Source: Streptomyces asiaticus
GTDB lineage: Bacteria > Actinomycetota > Actinomycetes > Streptomycetales > Streptomycetaceae
DNA length: 64,000 nucleotides
Assembly: GCF_018138715.1 (NCBI RefSeq)
Contig: NZ_JAGSHX010000001.1
Coordinates: forward strand, 372,001 to 436,000
Reading direction: 5' to 3'
Below, piece after piece: positions 34,611 to 44,119 of this stretch. Under the pieces are notes generated by a model. That model was not told the origin of the DNA, did no database searches, and saw only the letters and a program-made list of their open reading frames with translations. Every line of letters starts with the position of its first letter. Position 1 is the stretch's first letter. Position numbers and translations under genes: made by a program.

Positions 34611-35888
34611 TCAGCCGGCCGAGCCTAGCTCCTCGGCCGGCGCCTGCTTCTCCAGCGTCTCGCGCCGCTCCTCGGCCGGGGTGTGCCCGGCCGCCTCCGC
34701 CGCCTGGACGCGCTCGGCCTCGGCGAGCAGCGAGTGCCCGGTGGCCAGGACGCCGATGCCCAGCGCGACCGCCGCCGCCCCGATGTAGAAGGGCAGATGC
34801 ACACCGTTGTGCTCGGCGATCTTGCCCGCGGCGTACGGGGCCAGACCGCCGCCGATGAAGCGGACGAAGCCGTAGGAGGCGGAGGCGACGGGCCGTTCGA
34901 CGGGGGCGACGGTCATCACCGCCTGGGTGGTGATGGTGTTGTTGATCCCGATGAAGGCGCCGGCCACGATCACCGCCACGATCAGCGTCGCCTTGGAGTC
35001 GGTGAAGAGACCGATGACGAGGATGTCGAGGGCGAACAGCGCCAGATTCAGATACAGCGAGCGGGCTATGCCGAGCCGCGCCTGGAGCCAGGGGGCGCCG
35101 AAGACCGAGAAGACGGCGACGAGCACACCCCAGCCGGTGAACACATAGCCGAGCTCATGGGTGCCCAGGTCCATCGGGAACGGGGCGTAGCCCAGCACCG
35201 TGAAGAAGCCCCAGTTGTAGCAGAGCGCGGTCAGCCCCATGATGAGCAGCCCGCGGTGGCGCAGCGCCTTGATCGGGTCGGCGATCGAGGCCCGACGGGC
35301 CGGGGTCGGGGTGGGCTGGACCAGCACGATGGTCGCGATCAGCGCGATGGCCATCAGGACCGCCACGCCGAAGAACGGCCCGCGCCAGCTGATCGCGCCG
35401 AGCTCACCGCCCAGCAGCGGCCCGATCGCGATGCCGATGCCCAACGCGGTCTCGTAGAGGATGATCGCGCCGGCGAAGCCACCGCTGGCCGAGCCCACGA
35501 TGACGGCCAGTGAGGTGGCGATGAAGAGGGCGTTGCCCAGCCCCCACCCGGCGCGGAAGCCGACGATCCCGTCGATGCTGCCGGACGCCCCGGCCGCCGC
35601 GCTGAAGATCACGATGAGCACCAGACCGGCCACCAGGGTGCGCTTGGCGCCGATACGGCTGGAGACGAACCCGGTGACCAGCATGGCGACGGCGGTGACC
35701 ACCAGATAGCTGGTGAACAGCAGCGACACCTGGCTCGGCGTGGCACGCAGCTTGGCGGAGAGGGAGGGCAGGATCGGATCCACGAGGCCGATGCCCATGA
35801 AGGAGATCACACAGGCGAAGGCGACCGCCCAGACGGCCTTCGGCTGCTTGAAGGGGTTGGGGGTGCTGGGATGAGCGGACACAATCAT
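34611..35888 (-). CDS. MFS drug-efflux-type transporter
   Basis: 425 residues with about 12 membrane helices. TM1 holds FMGIGLVDPILPSLSAKL, TM2-3 loop GFVSSRIGAKRTLVAG, and the fifth helix ETALGIGIAIGPLLGGELG, the antiporter motif C of 12-helix drug/H+ exchangers. A charged Glu-rich C-terminal tail extends into the cytoplasm. It lies 66 bp downstream of a marR gene in the same direction, so it is very likely expressed under MarR control in response to a toxic compound. Confidence 0.88.
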   Translation of the reverse strand: MIVSAHPSTPNPFKQPKAVWAVAFACVISFMGIGLVDPILPSLSAKLRATPSQVSLLFTSYLVVTAVAMLVTGFVSSRIGAKRTLVAGLVLIVIFSAAAGASGSIDGIVGFRAGWGLGNALFIATSLAVIVGSASGGFAGAIILYETALGIGIAIGPLLGGELGAISWRGPFFGVAVLMAIALIATIVLVQPTPTPARRASIADPIKALRHRGLLIMGLTALCYNWGFFTVLGYAPFPMDLGTHELGYVFTGWGVLVAVFSVFGAPWLQARLGIARSLYLNLALFALDILVIGLFTDSKATLIVAVIVAGAFIGINNTITTQAVMTVAPVERPVASASYGFVRFIGGGLAPYAAGKIAEHNGVHLPFYIGAAAVALGIGVLATGHSLLAEAERVQAAEAAGHTPAEERRETLEKQAPAEELGSAG

Positions 35889-35954
35889 GCTCCGTCGTTC
35901 AGGGTCCGAGCCGTGACGACATGGCGAGCCGTGGCGCGGCAGGGTGCCGGTTGA

Positions 35955-36455
35955 TCAGGAAGCGGTGTTTCCCGGGGACTTCCGCGCCCGTGCCGCGCTC
36001 TCGACCAGCCGCTGGAAGGCGGGGGTGGCGGCGCGGACGGCGGTGGCGAGTGCCTGTTCGTCCTCGGGAGGGAGGGTGGCCAGCAGTTCGGCGAGCCGGT
36101 TCGTACGGCCGCGGCGCCGCTCGGCGAGCAGCTCCCGCCCGGCGTCGGTGATCGCCACCAGGACCACCCGGCCGTCGTGCGGATCGTCGACCCGGGTCAC
36201 CAGGCCCTGCCGCTCCAGCCGCTGGATGAGCTGGGTCATCGAGGGCTGGGTGACGCCTTCGTCGGCGGCCAGGGCCGTGAGGCGGGACGGGCCCTCCCGG
36301 CTGAGCCGGCCGAGGGTCGAGGCCGCGGTGAAGCTGATGTCCCGGTTGGTCAGATGGCGCACCGCGAGGAACGCCAGCTGCTCCAGCGCCTCCGCGACCT
36401 CCTCACGGGTGGCGGGGGCGTCGGAGTCGGCACCGGACTGCTGCGTGTATCCCAC
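35955..36455 (-). CDS. MarR-family regulator
   Basis: 166 residues: a central winged helix (RLTALAADEGVTQPSMTQLIQRLERQG) with wing DDPHDGRVVLVAIT, typical of MarR repressors. The GTG start at 36455 has no ribosome site, and a TATAAA-like AT-rich stretch lies 6-15 bp upstream, so a leaderless transcript is likely. It is the first gene of a marR-MFS operon and should repress it until bound by a phenolic or similar ligand. Confidence 0.88.
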   Translation of the reverse strand: MGYTQQSGADSDAPATREEVAEALEQLAFLAVRHLTNRDISFTAASTLGRLSREGPSRLTALAADEGVTQPSMTQLIQRLERQGLVTRVDDPHDGRVVLVAITDAGRELLAERRRGRTNRLAELLATLPPEDEQALATAVRAATPAFQRLVESAARARKSPGNTAS

Positions 36456-36471
36456 ATCTAGTTTTATATCA

Positions 36472-36487
36472 TGCCTCTATATAGGCA
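36472..36487. promoter_or_regulatory. MarR operator/promoter region
   Basis: TGCCTCTATATAGGCA is palindromic at seven of eight pairs and sits in the most AT-rich patch of this part of the window, 17 bp upstream of the marR start. AT-rich palindromes of 16-20 bp are usual MarR sites, and the position over the likely promoter suits autorepression. Confidence 0.55.
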
Positions 36488-36537
36488 GGCTATGCAGATG
36501 CTCACAGGCCCCGGCGGGCGCCCGCGCGAATACCGCC

Positions 36538-37776
36538 TCAGCGGAAGATTCCGGTGTGGCCGAGGGAGTAGCGGCCGGGCTGGGGGTAGACCGCGAGCCC
36601 GTGCGGGCCGCCGCCGACCGGGATCCGGGCGCGCAGCCGGCCGGTGGCGGTGTCGATCGCGTAGACCTCGGAGTTGTAGCGGCCCGAGAGCCACAGCACC
36701 TTGCCGTCGGTGGACACCCCGCCCATGTCGGGGCTGCCGCCGCCGGGGAGCCGCCACCGGCGCACCAGCTTGCCGGTCTTGAAGGACAGCACCGAGATGG
36801 TGCCCTCGCCGCGGTTGGAGATGTACATGGAGCGGGAGTCGCGGCTGACGTAGAGGCCGTGTGTGCCCTTTCCGGTGGGCAGCAGCCGGGGCTTGCCGAA
36901 GGTGTCGCCGTTGAGCACCCACAGGCCGTTCGCCACCATGTCGGCGACGTACCACGTCCTGCCGTTGGGCGAGATCTTGACGTCCTGCGGCATCGCCCCG
37001 GCGATCGGCAGCCGCTGCTTGGCGATCACCTTCTTCTTCACCGTGTCCACCTTCAGCAGCTCACCGGAGAACTCGCACGAGACGATGAAGTAGCGCCCGT
37101 CGGGTGAGAAGTCCGCGTGGTTCACGCCGTAGCAGTCCACCGGCACCGACTTGACCACCTTCATGGTGTGCGCGTCCCGGAAGACCAGCGCCCGGTCCAT
37201 GGAGGCCATCACCACGGCGTACTTCCCGTCCGGGGTGAAGTAGAGGTTGTACGGGTCGTGGACGTCCACCGGGCGGCCCACCCGGCCGTTGGCGGGGTTG
37301 ATGGGGGTGAGGGTGTTCCCCAGGTCGTTGTTGACCCACAGCGTCTTCAGATCCCACGAGGGCACCACGTGCTGCGGCTGGTGGCCCACCTGGATCGTGC
37401 GGATGACCTTGAACTTCTTCGGATCGATGACGCTCACCGTGTCCGAGAGGGTGTTGGGCACGTACACCCGCGACGGATAGTCCTGCACCGTCCGGGACAG
37501 CTTCCCCGCCCGGTCGGCCGCGTAGAGGTCATGCGGGTCCAGCGGGCGCGGCATCCCCGGCAGCAGCCGGGCCAACTCGGCCTTCCTCTTCGCCGCGGCC
37601 GACGCCTGGAGCGCGCTCTGCCGCGCCGACGCCGACGCCGCCCGGTCCGGCCGGTGGTCGCTGGAGGAGGCGCAGGCCGGAACCGCGGCCCCGCACAGCA
37701 GCAGGGCCGCCGCGGCCCGGACCGTGGCACGCCGCCGGTGTGCGCGGGAGGGGGAGCGGGACGAGCCACGGGTCAC
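36538..37776 (-). CDS. YncE/YVTN-type beta-propeller lipoprotein
   Basis: 412 residues. A basic start (RAHRRRATVR), hydrophobic core and VPAC lipobox (about residue 34) mark a surface lipoprotein. After a helical linker come about seven propeller blades with YVTN-like text: SRVYVPNTLSDTVSVIDPKK, KTLWVNNDLGNTLTPINPAN, RTWYVADMVANGLWVLNGD, RSMYISNRGEGTISVLSFKT. Such proteins may sense, bind DNA or cofactors, or assist electron transfer; the role is unknown. GTG 37776 is chosen because GGAGGA precedes it and it gives a proper lipoprotein signal; longer starts do not. Confidence 0.78.
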   Translation of the reverse strand: MTRGSSRSPSRAHRRRATVRAAAALLLCGAAVPACASSSDHRPDRAASASARQSALQASAAAKRKAELARLLPGMPRPLDPHDLYAADRAGKLSRTVQDYPSRVYVPNTLSDTVSVIDPKKFKVIRTIQVGHQPQHVVPSWDLKTLWVNNDLGNTLTPINPANGRVGRPVDVHDPYNLYFTPDGKYAVVMASMDRALVFRDAHTMKVVKSVPVDCYGVNHADFSPDGRYFIVSCEFSGELLKVDTVKKKVIAKQRLPIAGAMPQDVKISPNGRTWYVADMVANGLWVLNGDTFGKPRLLPTGKGTHGLYVSRDSRSMYISNRGEGTISVLSFKTGKLVRRWRLPGGGSPDMGGVSTDGKVLWLSGRYNSEVYAIDTATGRLRARIPVGGGPHGLAVYPQPGRYSLGHTGIFR

Positions 37777-37993
37777 GAGTTCCTCCAGCGGTGAGGGTGG
37801 GCTTCGGCCGTCACCCGCACCGTGGCCGGCCATGGCCTCACCCTGGCACCGCCCCCGCCCACCGGCATCCGCCCGCGGCCAAGCGGGGGAGCGGCGTACC
37901 GCCCTCGGGCGAAGCGGCCCGGTCGGCACCGGCGTAGGATCGCGGCCGACGCCCGGGGAAGGCCCCGGGGCTTCGCGCGGAGGGGGACGGACA

Positions 37994-38893
37994 GTGCGGT
38001 TCGGAGTGCTGGGCACCGGACACTGGGCGGCCGAGACCCACGCGGCCGCGCTCGCCGCACACCCCGTGGCCGAACTGGTCGGCATCTGGGGACGCGATCC
38101 GGCGAAGTCGAAGGTGCTGGCGGACCGTTGGGGCACCCGTGCCTACCCGGACGCCGACGCGCTGATCGCCGACGTGGACGCCGTGGCCATCGCGCTCCCG
38201 CCGGACATCCAGAGCGGCCTCGCCGAGCGGGCCGCGCTGGCCGGGCGCCATCTGCTGCTGGACAAGCCGCTGGCCTTCAGCAGCGAGGAGGCCGACCGGA
38301 TCGTGCGCGCCGTGGACGAGCGCGGGCTGGCCTCGGTGGTGTTCTTCACCAACCGCTTCGCGGCGCCCGTCGAGACCTTCCTCCGGCAGGCCGCGGCGGA
38401 CGGCGGCTGGGACGGCGGCCGTGCCACCGCCTTCGCCTCGATCTTCCAGCCCGGCGGCCACTACGGCGACTCCCACTGGCGGCGGGAGCGCGGCGGGCTG
38501 TGGGACGTCGGCCCGCATTCGCTGTCCGTCCTGCTGCCGGTGCTCGGCCCGGTGGCCGAGGTCACCGCCCTCGAGGGGCCGCGCGGCGCGGCGCATGTGC
38601 TGCTGCGCCACCACTCCGGCGCCATCGGCACCCTCGCGCTCACCCTGGATGCCCGGCCCGCCGCCCGGGGTTTCTCGTGTGACTTCTACGGCGAGCGGGG
38701 GATCGCCGTGGTGCCCGAGGCCGGGACCACCGCGTTGGACGCCTTCGCCACGGCCGTCGACCGGCTGCTGAGCGGTGCCCGCGCCGGCGGCGCGGCAGAC
38801 CCCTGCGACGTACGGTTCGGCCGCGAGGTCGTCGCCGTTCTGGAGGCCGCCGACCGCTCGGGCCGCGAGGGTCGCACCGTCGTGCCGCGCTGA
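37994..38893 (+). CDS. Gfo/Idh/MocA-family oxidoreductase
   Basis: 299 residues. N-terminal Rossmann fold (FGVLGTGHWAAETH), the GRHLLLDKPLAFS segment that holds the EKP-type catalytic Lys, and a C-terminal substrate domain with GGLWDVGPHSL. Members oxidise or reduce sugars and inositols with NAD(P). The GTG start follows a purine-rich AGGGGGACGG. Probably acts on a sugar; it precedes a HAD mutase and GH65 phosphorylase but is separated from them by a hairpin. Confidence 0.85.
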   Translation: MRFGVLGTGHWAAETHAAALAAHPVAELVGIWGRDPAKSKVLADRWGTRAYPDADALIADVDAVAIALPPDIQSGLAERAALAGRHLLLDKPLAFSSEEADRIVRAVDERGLASVVFFTNRFAAPVETFLRQAAADGGWDGGRATAFASIFQPGGHYGDSHWRRERGGLWDVGPHSLSVLLPVLGPVAEVTALEGPRGAAHVLLRHHSGAIGTLALTLDARPAARGFSCDFYGERGIAVVPEAGTTALDAFATAVDRLLSGARAGGAADPCDVRFGREVVAVLEAADRSGREGRTVVPR

Positions 38894-38999
38894 GCGGGCG
38901 TTGTCCCGTGGCGAGCGAGCGCCGACCGGTGTGAGCGAGCGCCGCCCGCGCTGGGGGTGCCCGCCGCGCGCCGAGTGCGCGCCCGGTGCTCCGCCGAGC

Positions 39000-39020
39000 G
39001 GGGAAGGCTTCTCCTTCCCC
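39000..39020 (+). terminator. Stem-loop between oxidoreductase and HAD/GH65 genes
   Basis: A perfect 8-bp stem GGGGAAGG / CCTTCCCC with a five-base loop, 36 bp before the HAD start. Upstream, at 38911-38950, a GAGCGAGCGCCG sequence occurs twice as a direct repeat. Confidence 0.55.
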
Positions 39021-39055
39021 CGCATATTCCGGCGTTCCCGGGGGAACCGGGGGCC

Positions 39056-39799
39056 ATGACCAAGCTCTGCCTGCCCGATGGCATCCGGGCCTGCCTGTTC
39101 GACCTCGACGGCGTGCTGACCCGGACCGCGGTGGTGCACGCGGCGGCGTGGAAACAGATGTTCGACGAATATCTGCGGCGACGCGACGGCCCCTCCTACC
39201 GCCCCTTCGACTCCGGCCGTGACTACGACGAGTACGTGGACGGCCGTCCGCGCGCCGACGGGGTGCGCACCTTCCTGGCCTCCCGGGGCATCGAGCTCCC
39301 CGACGGCGAGCCGGACGACCCGCCCGACCGGGACACCGTGCACGGCCTGGGCAACCGCAAGAACATCCTCGTCCTGGAGAAGATCCGGAAGGAGGGAGTG
39401 GAGGCGTACCCGGGGTCGGTGCGCTTCGTGGAGGCCGTGCGCGCCGAGGGACTGCGGACCGCGGTCGTCTCCTCCAGCGCCAACTGCCGCGATGTGCTGA
39501 TCGCCGCCGGTATCGAGCACCTCTTCGAGGTGCGGATCGACGGTGTGGTCGCCGCCGAGCGCAAGCTCCCCGGCAAGCCGCACCCCGACACCTTCCTGGA
39601 GGCCGGACGGGAGCTGGCCGTCGGGCCCGAGGCGGCCGCCGTCTTCGAGGACGCCCTGGCGGGCATGGAGGCCGGGCGCTCCGGGCACTTCGGCTATGTC
39701 GTCGGCGTGGACCGAGTGGGCCAGGCCGACGCGCTGCGCGCACATGGCGCCGACATCGTGGTCAAGGATCTCGCCGAGCTGCTGGAGGACCACTCGTGA
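39056..39799 (+). CDS. HAD-family beta-phosphoglucomutase-like protein
   Basis: 247 residues of the HAD superfamily: nucleophile motif FDLDGVLT, helical cap with VHGLGNRKN, motif II VVSSSAN, motif III KLPGKPHPDTF and the metal acid motif FEDALAGMEAG. The DLDGVLT-GLGNRKN pattern fits beta-phosphoglucomutases, which turn beta-glucose 1-phosphate into glucose 6-phosphate. The stop overlaps the GH65 start by four bases (GTGA), so the mutase would consume the product of the phosphorylase directly. Confidence 0.85.
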   Translation: MTKLCLPDGIRACLFDLDGVLTRTAVVHAAAWKQMFDEYLRRRDGPSYRPFDSGRDYDEYVDGRPRADGVRTFLASRGIELPDGEPDDPPDRDTVHGLGNRKNILVLEKIRKEGVEAYPGSVRFVEAVRAEGLRTAVVSSSANCRDVLIAAGIEHLFEVRIDGVVAAERKLPGKPHPDTFLEAGRELAVGPEAAAVFEDALAGMEAGRSGHFGYVVGVDRVGQADALRAHGADIVVKDLAELLEDHS

Positions 39800-42141
39800 T
39801 CACCGATTCCTCGTACGCCGTCGACCCCTGGGCGCTGCGGGAGACCGATCTCCGGCTCGATCTGCTGCCCCAGAGCGAATCGGTCTTCGCGCTCTCCAAC
39901 GGCCATGTGGGCTGGCGCGCCAACCTCGACGAGGGGGAGCCCCACGGCCTCCCCGGCTCCTACCTCAACGGGGTGTACGAACGGCGTCCCCTGCCCTACG
40001 CCGAGGCCGGATACGGCTACCCCGAGGCCGGCCAGACCATGATCAACGTCACCAACGGCAAGATCATCCGGCTGCTGGTGGACGACGAGCCCTTCGATCT
40101 GCGCTACGGACGGCTGCGCTCCCATGAGCGGGTGCTCGACCTGCGCGGCGGACTGCTCCACCGCACCTGCGAATGGACCTCCCCCTCCGGCATCAGCGTG
40201 CGGGTCCGCTCCACCCGGCTGGTCTCCCTCACCCAGCGGGCCATCGCCGCCGTCGCCTACGAGGTGGAGGCCGTCGACGCCCAGATCCGCGTCGTCGTCC
40301 AGTCCGAACTGGTCGCCAACGAACAGCTCCCCGAGCGCGGCGGCGACCCCCGGGTGGCCGAGGCCCTGGAGTCCCCGCTCAAGCCCGAGGAGAACGCCGC
40401 CGCCGACAAGCGGCTCCGGCTGATCCACTGCACCGACGCCAGCTGTCTGCGGGTCGCGACCGCCGCCGACCACCTGATCACCGGGCCGCCGCCCACCCGC
40501 CACTCCAGCGAGAGCACCGACGACGTCGCCCGGCTGACCGTCACCTCGGTGCTGGAGCCGGGCCAGGTGCTGCGGCTGGAGAAGCTGGTGGCCTACGGCT
40601 GGTCCGGCGCCCGCTCGCTGCCCGCCGTACGGGACCAGGTCGAGGCCGCGCTGGCCGGGGCCGCCAGCACCGGCTGGAACGGCCTGGTGGACCAGCAGCG
40701 CGCCTGGCTGGAGGACTTCTGGTCCCGCGCCGACGTCGAGGTCGAGGGCGACGCCGAGATCCAGCAGGCCGTGCGGTTCGCCCTCTTCCACGTCCTCCAG
40801 GCCGGCGCCCGCGCCGAGGAACGGGCCATCCCCGCCAAGGGTCTCACCGGCTCCGGCTACGACGGCCACTCGTTCTGGGACACCGACACCTTCGTCCTGC
40901 CCCTGCTCACCTACACCTTCCCCGAGTCCGTGGCCGAGGCGCTGCGCTGGCGGCAGTCCATCCTGCCCGCCGCCCGGGACCGGGCCCAGCAGCTCGGCCA
41001 CGAGGGCGCCGCCTTCCCCTGGCGGACCATCGACGGCTCCGAATGCTCCGCCTACTGGCCGGCCGGCACCGCGGCCTTCCACGTCAACGCGGATGTGGCG
41101 GACGCGGTGGTGCGCTATGTGGCCGCCACCGGCGACGACGAGTTCGAGCGCGAGAGCGCCGTGGAACTGCTGGTGGAGACCGCCCGGCTGTGGCGCTCCC
41201 TCGGCCACCACGACCACCACGGCCGCTTCCACATCGACGGGGTGACCGGCCCGGACGAGTACAGCGCCGTCGCGGACGACAACGTGTACACCAACCTCAT
41301 GGCCCAGTCGAATCTGCGGGCTGCCGCGGACATCGTCGAACGCCACCCGGAGAAGGGCGCCGAACTGGGCGTCGACGACGAGGAGGCCGCCGCCTGGCGG
41401 GACGCCGCCGAGTCCATGTCCGTCCCGTACAACAAGACCCTGGGCGTCCATGAGCAGTCCGCGGACTTCACCGGCCACCAGGAGTGGGACTTCCAGGGCA
41501 CCCGCCCCGACCAGTACCCCCTGATGCTCCACTTCCCGTACTTCGACCTGTACCGCAAACAGGTGGTCAAACAGGCCGACCTGGTACTGGCGATGTATCT
41601 GCGCGGCGAGTGCTTCACGGAGGAGCAGAAAGCACGCAACTTCGACTACTACGAGCGGCTGACGGTCCGGGACTCCTCGCTTTCCGCGTGTGCCCAGGCC
41701 GTCATGGCCGCCGAGGTCGGCCATCTGCGGCTCGCCTACGACTACCTCGGCGAGGCGGCCCTGATGGACCTCAAGGACCTGGAGCACAACACCCGCGACG
41801 GTCTGCACATCGCCTCGCTCGCCGGCACCTGGATCGCCCTGGTCGCCGGGTTCGGCGGGATGCGGCACCTCGACGGCAGGCTGGAGTTCTCGCCCAAGCT
41901 GCCCGAGAAGCTGGCCCGGCTCGCCTTCACCATGCAGGTGCTGGGCCGGAGGCTGCGCGTGGAGATCACCAACCGCTCTGTCACCTACTCCCTGGCCGAG
42001 GGCGCCCCGCTGGAGATCCGGCACTACGGCCGGCCCATCACCGTCTCCGAGAAGACACCCAAGACCTGCGACATCGACGAGCTGACGGCACGCCCCGAAC
42101 CCCGTCAGCCCCCCGGCCGCCGCCCGAACCGCCGCGCCTGA
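39796..42141 (+). CDS. GH65-family disaccharide phosphorylase
   Basis: 781 residues with the three-part GH65 layout: N-terminal beta-sandwich (SNGHVGWRANLDEG), a helical (alpha/alpha)6 barrel and a small C-terminal domain. The catalytic acid is Glu488 in GVTGPDEYSA; SFWDTDTFVLP and YPLMLHFPYFDL are typical. It should split an alpha-glucobiose such as trehalose, maltose or kojibiose with phosphate, giving beta-glucose 1-phosphate. The specificity cannot be read. Start: GTG 39796 with GGAGG upstream, coupled to the HAD mutase. Confidence 0.9.
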   Translation: MITDSSYAVDPWALRETDLRLDLLPQSESVFALSNGHVGWRANLDEGEPHGLPGSYLNGVYERRPLPYAEAGYGYPEAGQTMINVTNGKIIRLLVDDEPFDLRYGRLRSHERVLDLRGGLLHRTCEWTSPSGISVRVRSTRLVSLTQRAIAAVAYEVEAVDAQIRVVVQSELVANEQLPERGGDPRVAEALESPLKPEENAAADKRLRLIHCTDASCLRVATAADHLITGPPPTRHSSESTDDVARLTVTSVLEPGQVLRLEKLVAYGWSGARSLPAVRDQVEAALAGAASTGWNGLVDQQRAWLEDFWSRADVEVEGDAEIQQAVRFALFHVLQAGARAEERAIPAKGLTGSGYDGHSFWDTDTFVLPLLTYTFPESVAEALRWRQSILPAARDRAQQLGHEGAAFPWRTIDGSECSAYWPAGTAAFHVNADVADAVVRYVAATGDDEFERESAVELLVETARLWRSLGHHDHHGRFHIDGVTGPDEYSAVADDNVYTNLMAQSNLRAAADIVERHPEKGAELGVDDEEAAAWRDAAESMSVPYNKTLGVHEQSADFTGHQEWDFQGTRPDQYPLMLHFPYFDLYRKQVVKQADLVLAMYLRGECFTEEQKARNFDYYERLTVRDSSLSACAQAVMAAEVGHLRLAYDYLGEAALMDLKDLEHNTRDGLHIASLAGTWIALVAGFGGMRHLDGRLEFSPKLPEKLARLAFTMQVLGRRLRVEITNRSVTYSLAEGAPLEIRHYGRPITVSEKTPKTCDIDELTARPEPRQPPGRRPNRRA

Positions 42142-42217
42142 GGCACGGACGCGCGGCCAGGCCACGGCGCCTCGCACGCCACGCCACCCACGGCCCACCC
42201 ACAGCGAGGAGCGCCCG

Positions 42218-43264
42218 ATGGACCCCCTGGAGGCACTGGACCGGATCGCGTTTCTCCTGGAGCGCGCCCAGGCACCGACCTACCGGGTGCGTGCCTTCCG
42301 CACGGCCCAGTCGGTGCTCGCCGACCTGGACCCCCAGGAGGTGGAGCGGCGTGCCGCGAACGGCACCCTCCGCTCGCTCAAGGGGCTCGGCCCCAAGACC
42401 TCGCAGGTGGTCCAGGAGGCTCTGAAGGGCGAGGTGCCCGGGTATCTGGCGAAGCTGGAGGCCGGGGCCGCCGAGGCCGGGCGCGAGCCCGACGAGGACG
42501 CGGCGAAACTGTGCGCCGCGCTGCGCGGGGACTGCCATATGCACTCGGACTGGTCCGACGGCGGTTCCCCGATCGAGCTGATGGCCCGCACGGCGGCGCG
42601 GCTGGGGCACAAGTGGGCGGTGCTCACCGACCATTCCCCGCGGCTGACGGTGGCCCGCGGCCTCTCGGCGGACCGGCTGCGCGCCCAGCTGGACGTGGTG
42701 GCGGAGCTGCGCGCGAAGCTCGCCCCGTTCCAGCTGCTCACCGGGATCGAGGTCGACATCCTCCCCGACGGCTCCCTGGACCAGGAGCCGGAGCTGCTGG
42801 ACGAGTTGGACGTGGTGGTGGCCTCGGTCCACTCCAAGCTGCGGATGGACGCCCGCCCCATGACCCGCCGGATGGTCACCGCCGTCAGCGATCCGCTGGT
42901 CGATGTGCTGGGCCACTGCACCGGACGGCTGCTCGGCGGCAAGCGCCCCGAGTCGTCCTTCGACCATGAGGAGGTCTTCGGTGCCTGCGCGGAGGCGGGC
43001 ACCGCCGTGGAGATCAACTGCCGTCCGGAGCGGCTGGATCCACCGCGCAGACTACTGCGGGAGGCCGTGCGGGCGGGGACGTTCTTCTCCATCGACACCG
43101 ACGCCCACGCGCCCGGCCAGCTCGACTGGCAGCGCAATGGATGCGCCCGGGCCGTGGAATGCGGGGTGCCGGCGGAGCGCGTCATCACCACCTGGACGGC
43201 CCGGCAGCTGGTGGACTGGACCCGCACGCGCAGGCCCCCGCGCCGTGCCGGGCACGGGAGTTGA
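42218..43264 (+). CDS. PHP-domain protein with helix-hairpin-helix N-terminus
   Basis: 348 residues. The first 95 residues resemble the HhH region of polymerase-X-type proteins (LKGLGPKTSQVVQEAL), and the rest is a PHP metal-dependent phosphoesterase: GDCHMHSDWSDG, LTDHSPRL, GIEVDIL, VVASVHSKL, GHCTGRLLGG, SIDTDAHAPGQL. These are the C-terminal parts of bacterial PolX without the polymerase domain. The likely activity is 3'-5' exonuclease or phosphatase in DNA repair. ATG 42218 has GAGGAG upstream. Confidence 0.85.
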   Translation: MDPLEALDRIAFLLERAQAPTYRVRAFRTAQSVLADLDPQEVERRAANGTLRSLKGLGPKTSQVVQEALKGEVPGYLAKLEAGAAEAGREPDEDAAKLCAALRGDCHMHSDWSDGGSPIELMARTAARLGHKWAVLTDHSPRLTVARGLSADRLRAQLDVVAELRAKLAPFQLLTGIEVDILPDGSLDQEPELLDELDVVVASVHSKLRMDARPMTRRMVTAVSDPLVDVLGHCTGRLLGGKRPESSFDHEEVFGACAEAGTAVEINCRPERLDPPRRLLREAVRAGTFFSIDTDAHAPGQLDWQRNGCARAVECGVPAERVITTWTARQLVDWTRTRRPPRRAGHGS

Positions 43265-43351
43265 CGACGGCATACGCGAAATGGGCTGGTCCCCGGTGGC
43301 CGACCTGAAGGTGGTCCACGTCCCCCAGCCGTCCCCGGGTGGCTCGGCCGG

Positions 43352-44119
43352 ATGGAGGACTGGGGGACGAGACTACAGCGCCGCAAGTCCGTCCGGGCGG
43401 TCGGCGCCGCGGGCGGACTGGTCTTCGCCGTACTTCAGGACCGGATCTCCCTGCCGTTCGACGGGGATCGTCTCCTGGTGCCCGCGGTCATCCTGGTCGC
43501 CGCGCTCTGGGCGGTCGCGGGCACCTTCCTGTACCACGCGCTCACCCTGAACGTCCGCAGGCCCACGGTCCATGTCGCCATCCCGCGCAGCTGGCGCACC
43601 CTGCTCAGAAGCCCGGCCGGTGCGGTCCTGCTCCGGCACGAGATCTCGCATCTTCGCCACGGTGATCCGATGCGACGGCGCTATCCGGGTCATGCGCCGG
43701 CGGCGGGGAAGGCCGCCGTGTTCTTCGACGGGATGACGGCCCTCGCCATCACCCCCGTGGAAAGCACGGCGCAGACTGTCACGTCGATAGCCGTCTTCGT
43801 CCTCACCCTGACCTGCGGCCTCTACGCCAACAGCCGCGCCCGCCGGGTCCTGGTCACGCTGATGGAGATGCGGGCGGACGCCGAGGCCGTCACGGACGCG
43901 GAGTCGGCGGACCGGCTGTCCGCCTTCCTCACCGCCCAGCAGAAGAAGAACCCGACACGGCAGAAGGCCGACCGGCTGCTGGCCCTCTCCCAGGGGTGGT
44001 CCGGCGGCCACCCCGCCCCCTACGCCCGTGCCGTCGCCGCCGCATGGGTCTTCGCGGCCGGCGTCTGCCTTCCGGCGATCGGCATCTGGACGGGCGTCCT
44101 GGACGGGGTGTCCGCGTGA
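43352..44119 (+). CDS. Small membrane metalloprotease, M48/M56-like
   Basis: 255 residues. Helices around 15-35 and 43-62, then the zinc motif HEISH (His96, Glu97, His100) in LLRHEISHLRHGD, further helices about 128-150 and 225-250, and ExxxDxxA (Glu172, Asp176, Ala179) that supplies the third zinc ligand. This arrangement fits M48 or M56 membrane peptidases, though it is shorter than most. No clear ribosome site precedes the ATG at 43352. A tandem 15-bp repeat crosses its stop codon. Substrate unknown. Confidence 0.7.
   Translation: MEDWGTRLQRRKSVRAVGAAGGLVFAVLQDRISLPFDGDRLLVPAVILVAALWAVAGTFLYHALTLNVRRPTVHVAIPRSWRTLLRSPAGAVLLRHEISHLRHGDPMRRRYPGHAPAAGKAAVFFDGMTALAITPVESTAQTVTSIAVFVLTLTCGLYANSRARRVLVTLMEMRADAEAVTDAESADRLSAFLTAQQKKNPTRQKADRLLALSQGWSGGHPAPYARAVAAAWVFAAGVCLPAIGIWTGVLDGVSA

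Noticed and set aside
39694..42198. An 834-codon open frame on the minus strand opposite GH65
   Set aside because: Shadow of the strongly biased GH65 frame; low-complexity composition and no family features.
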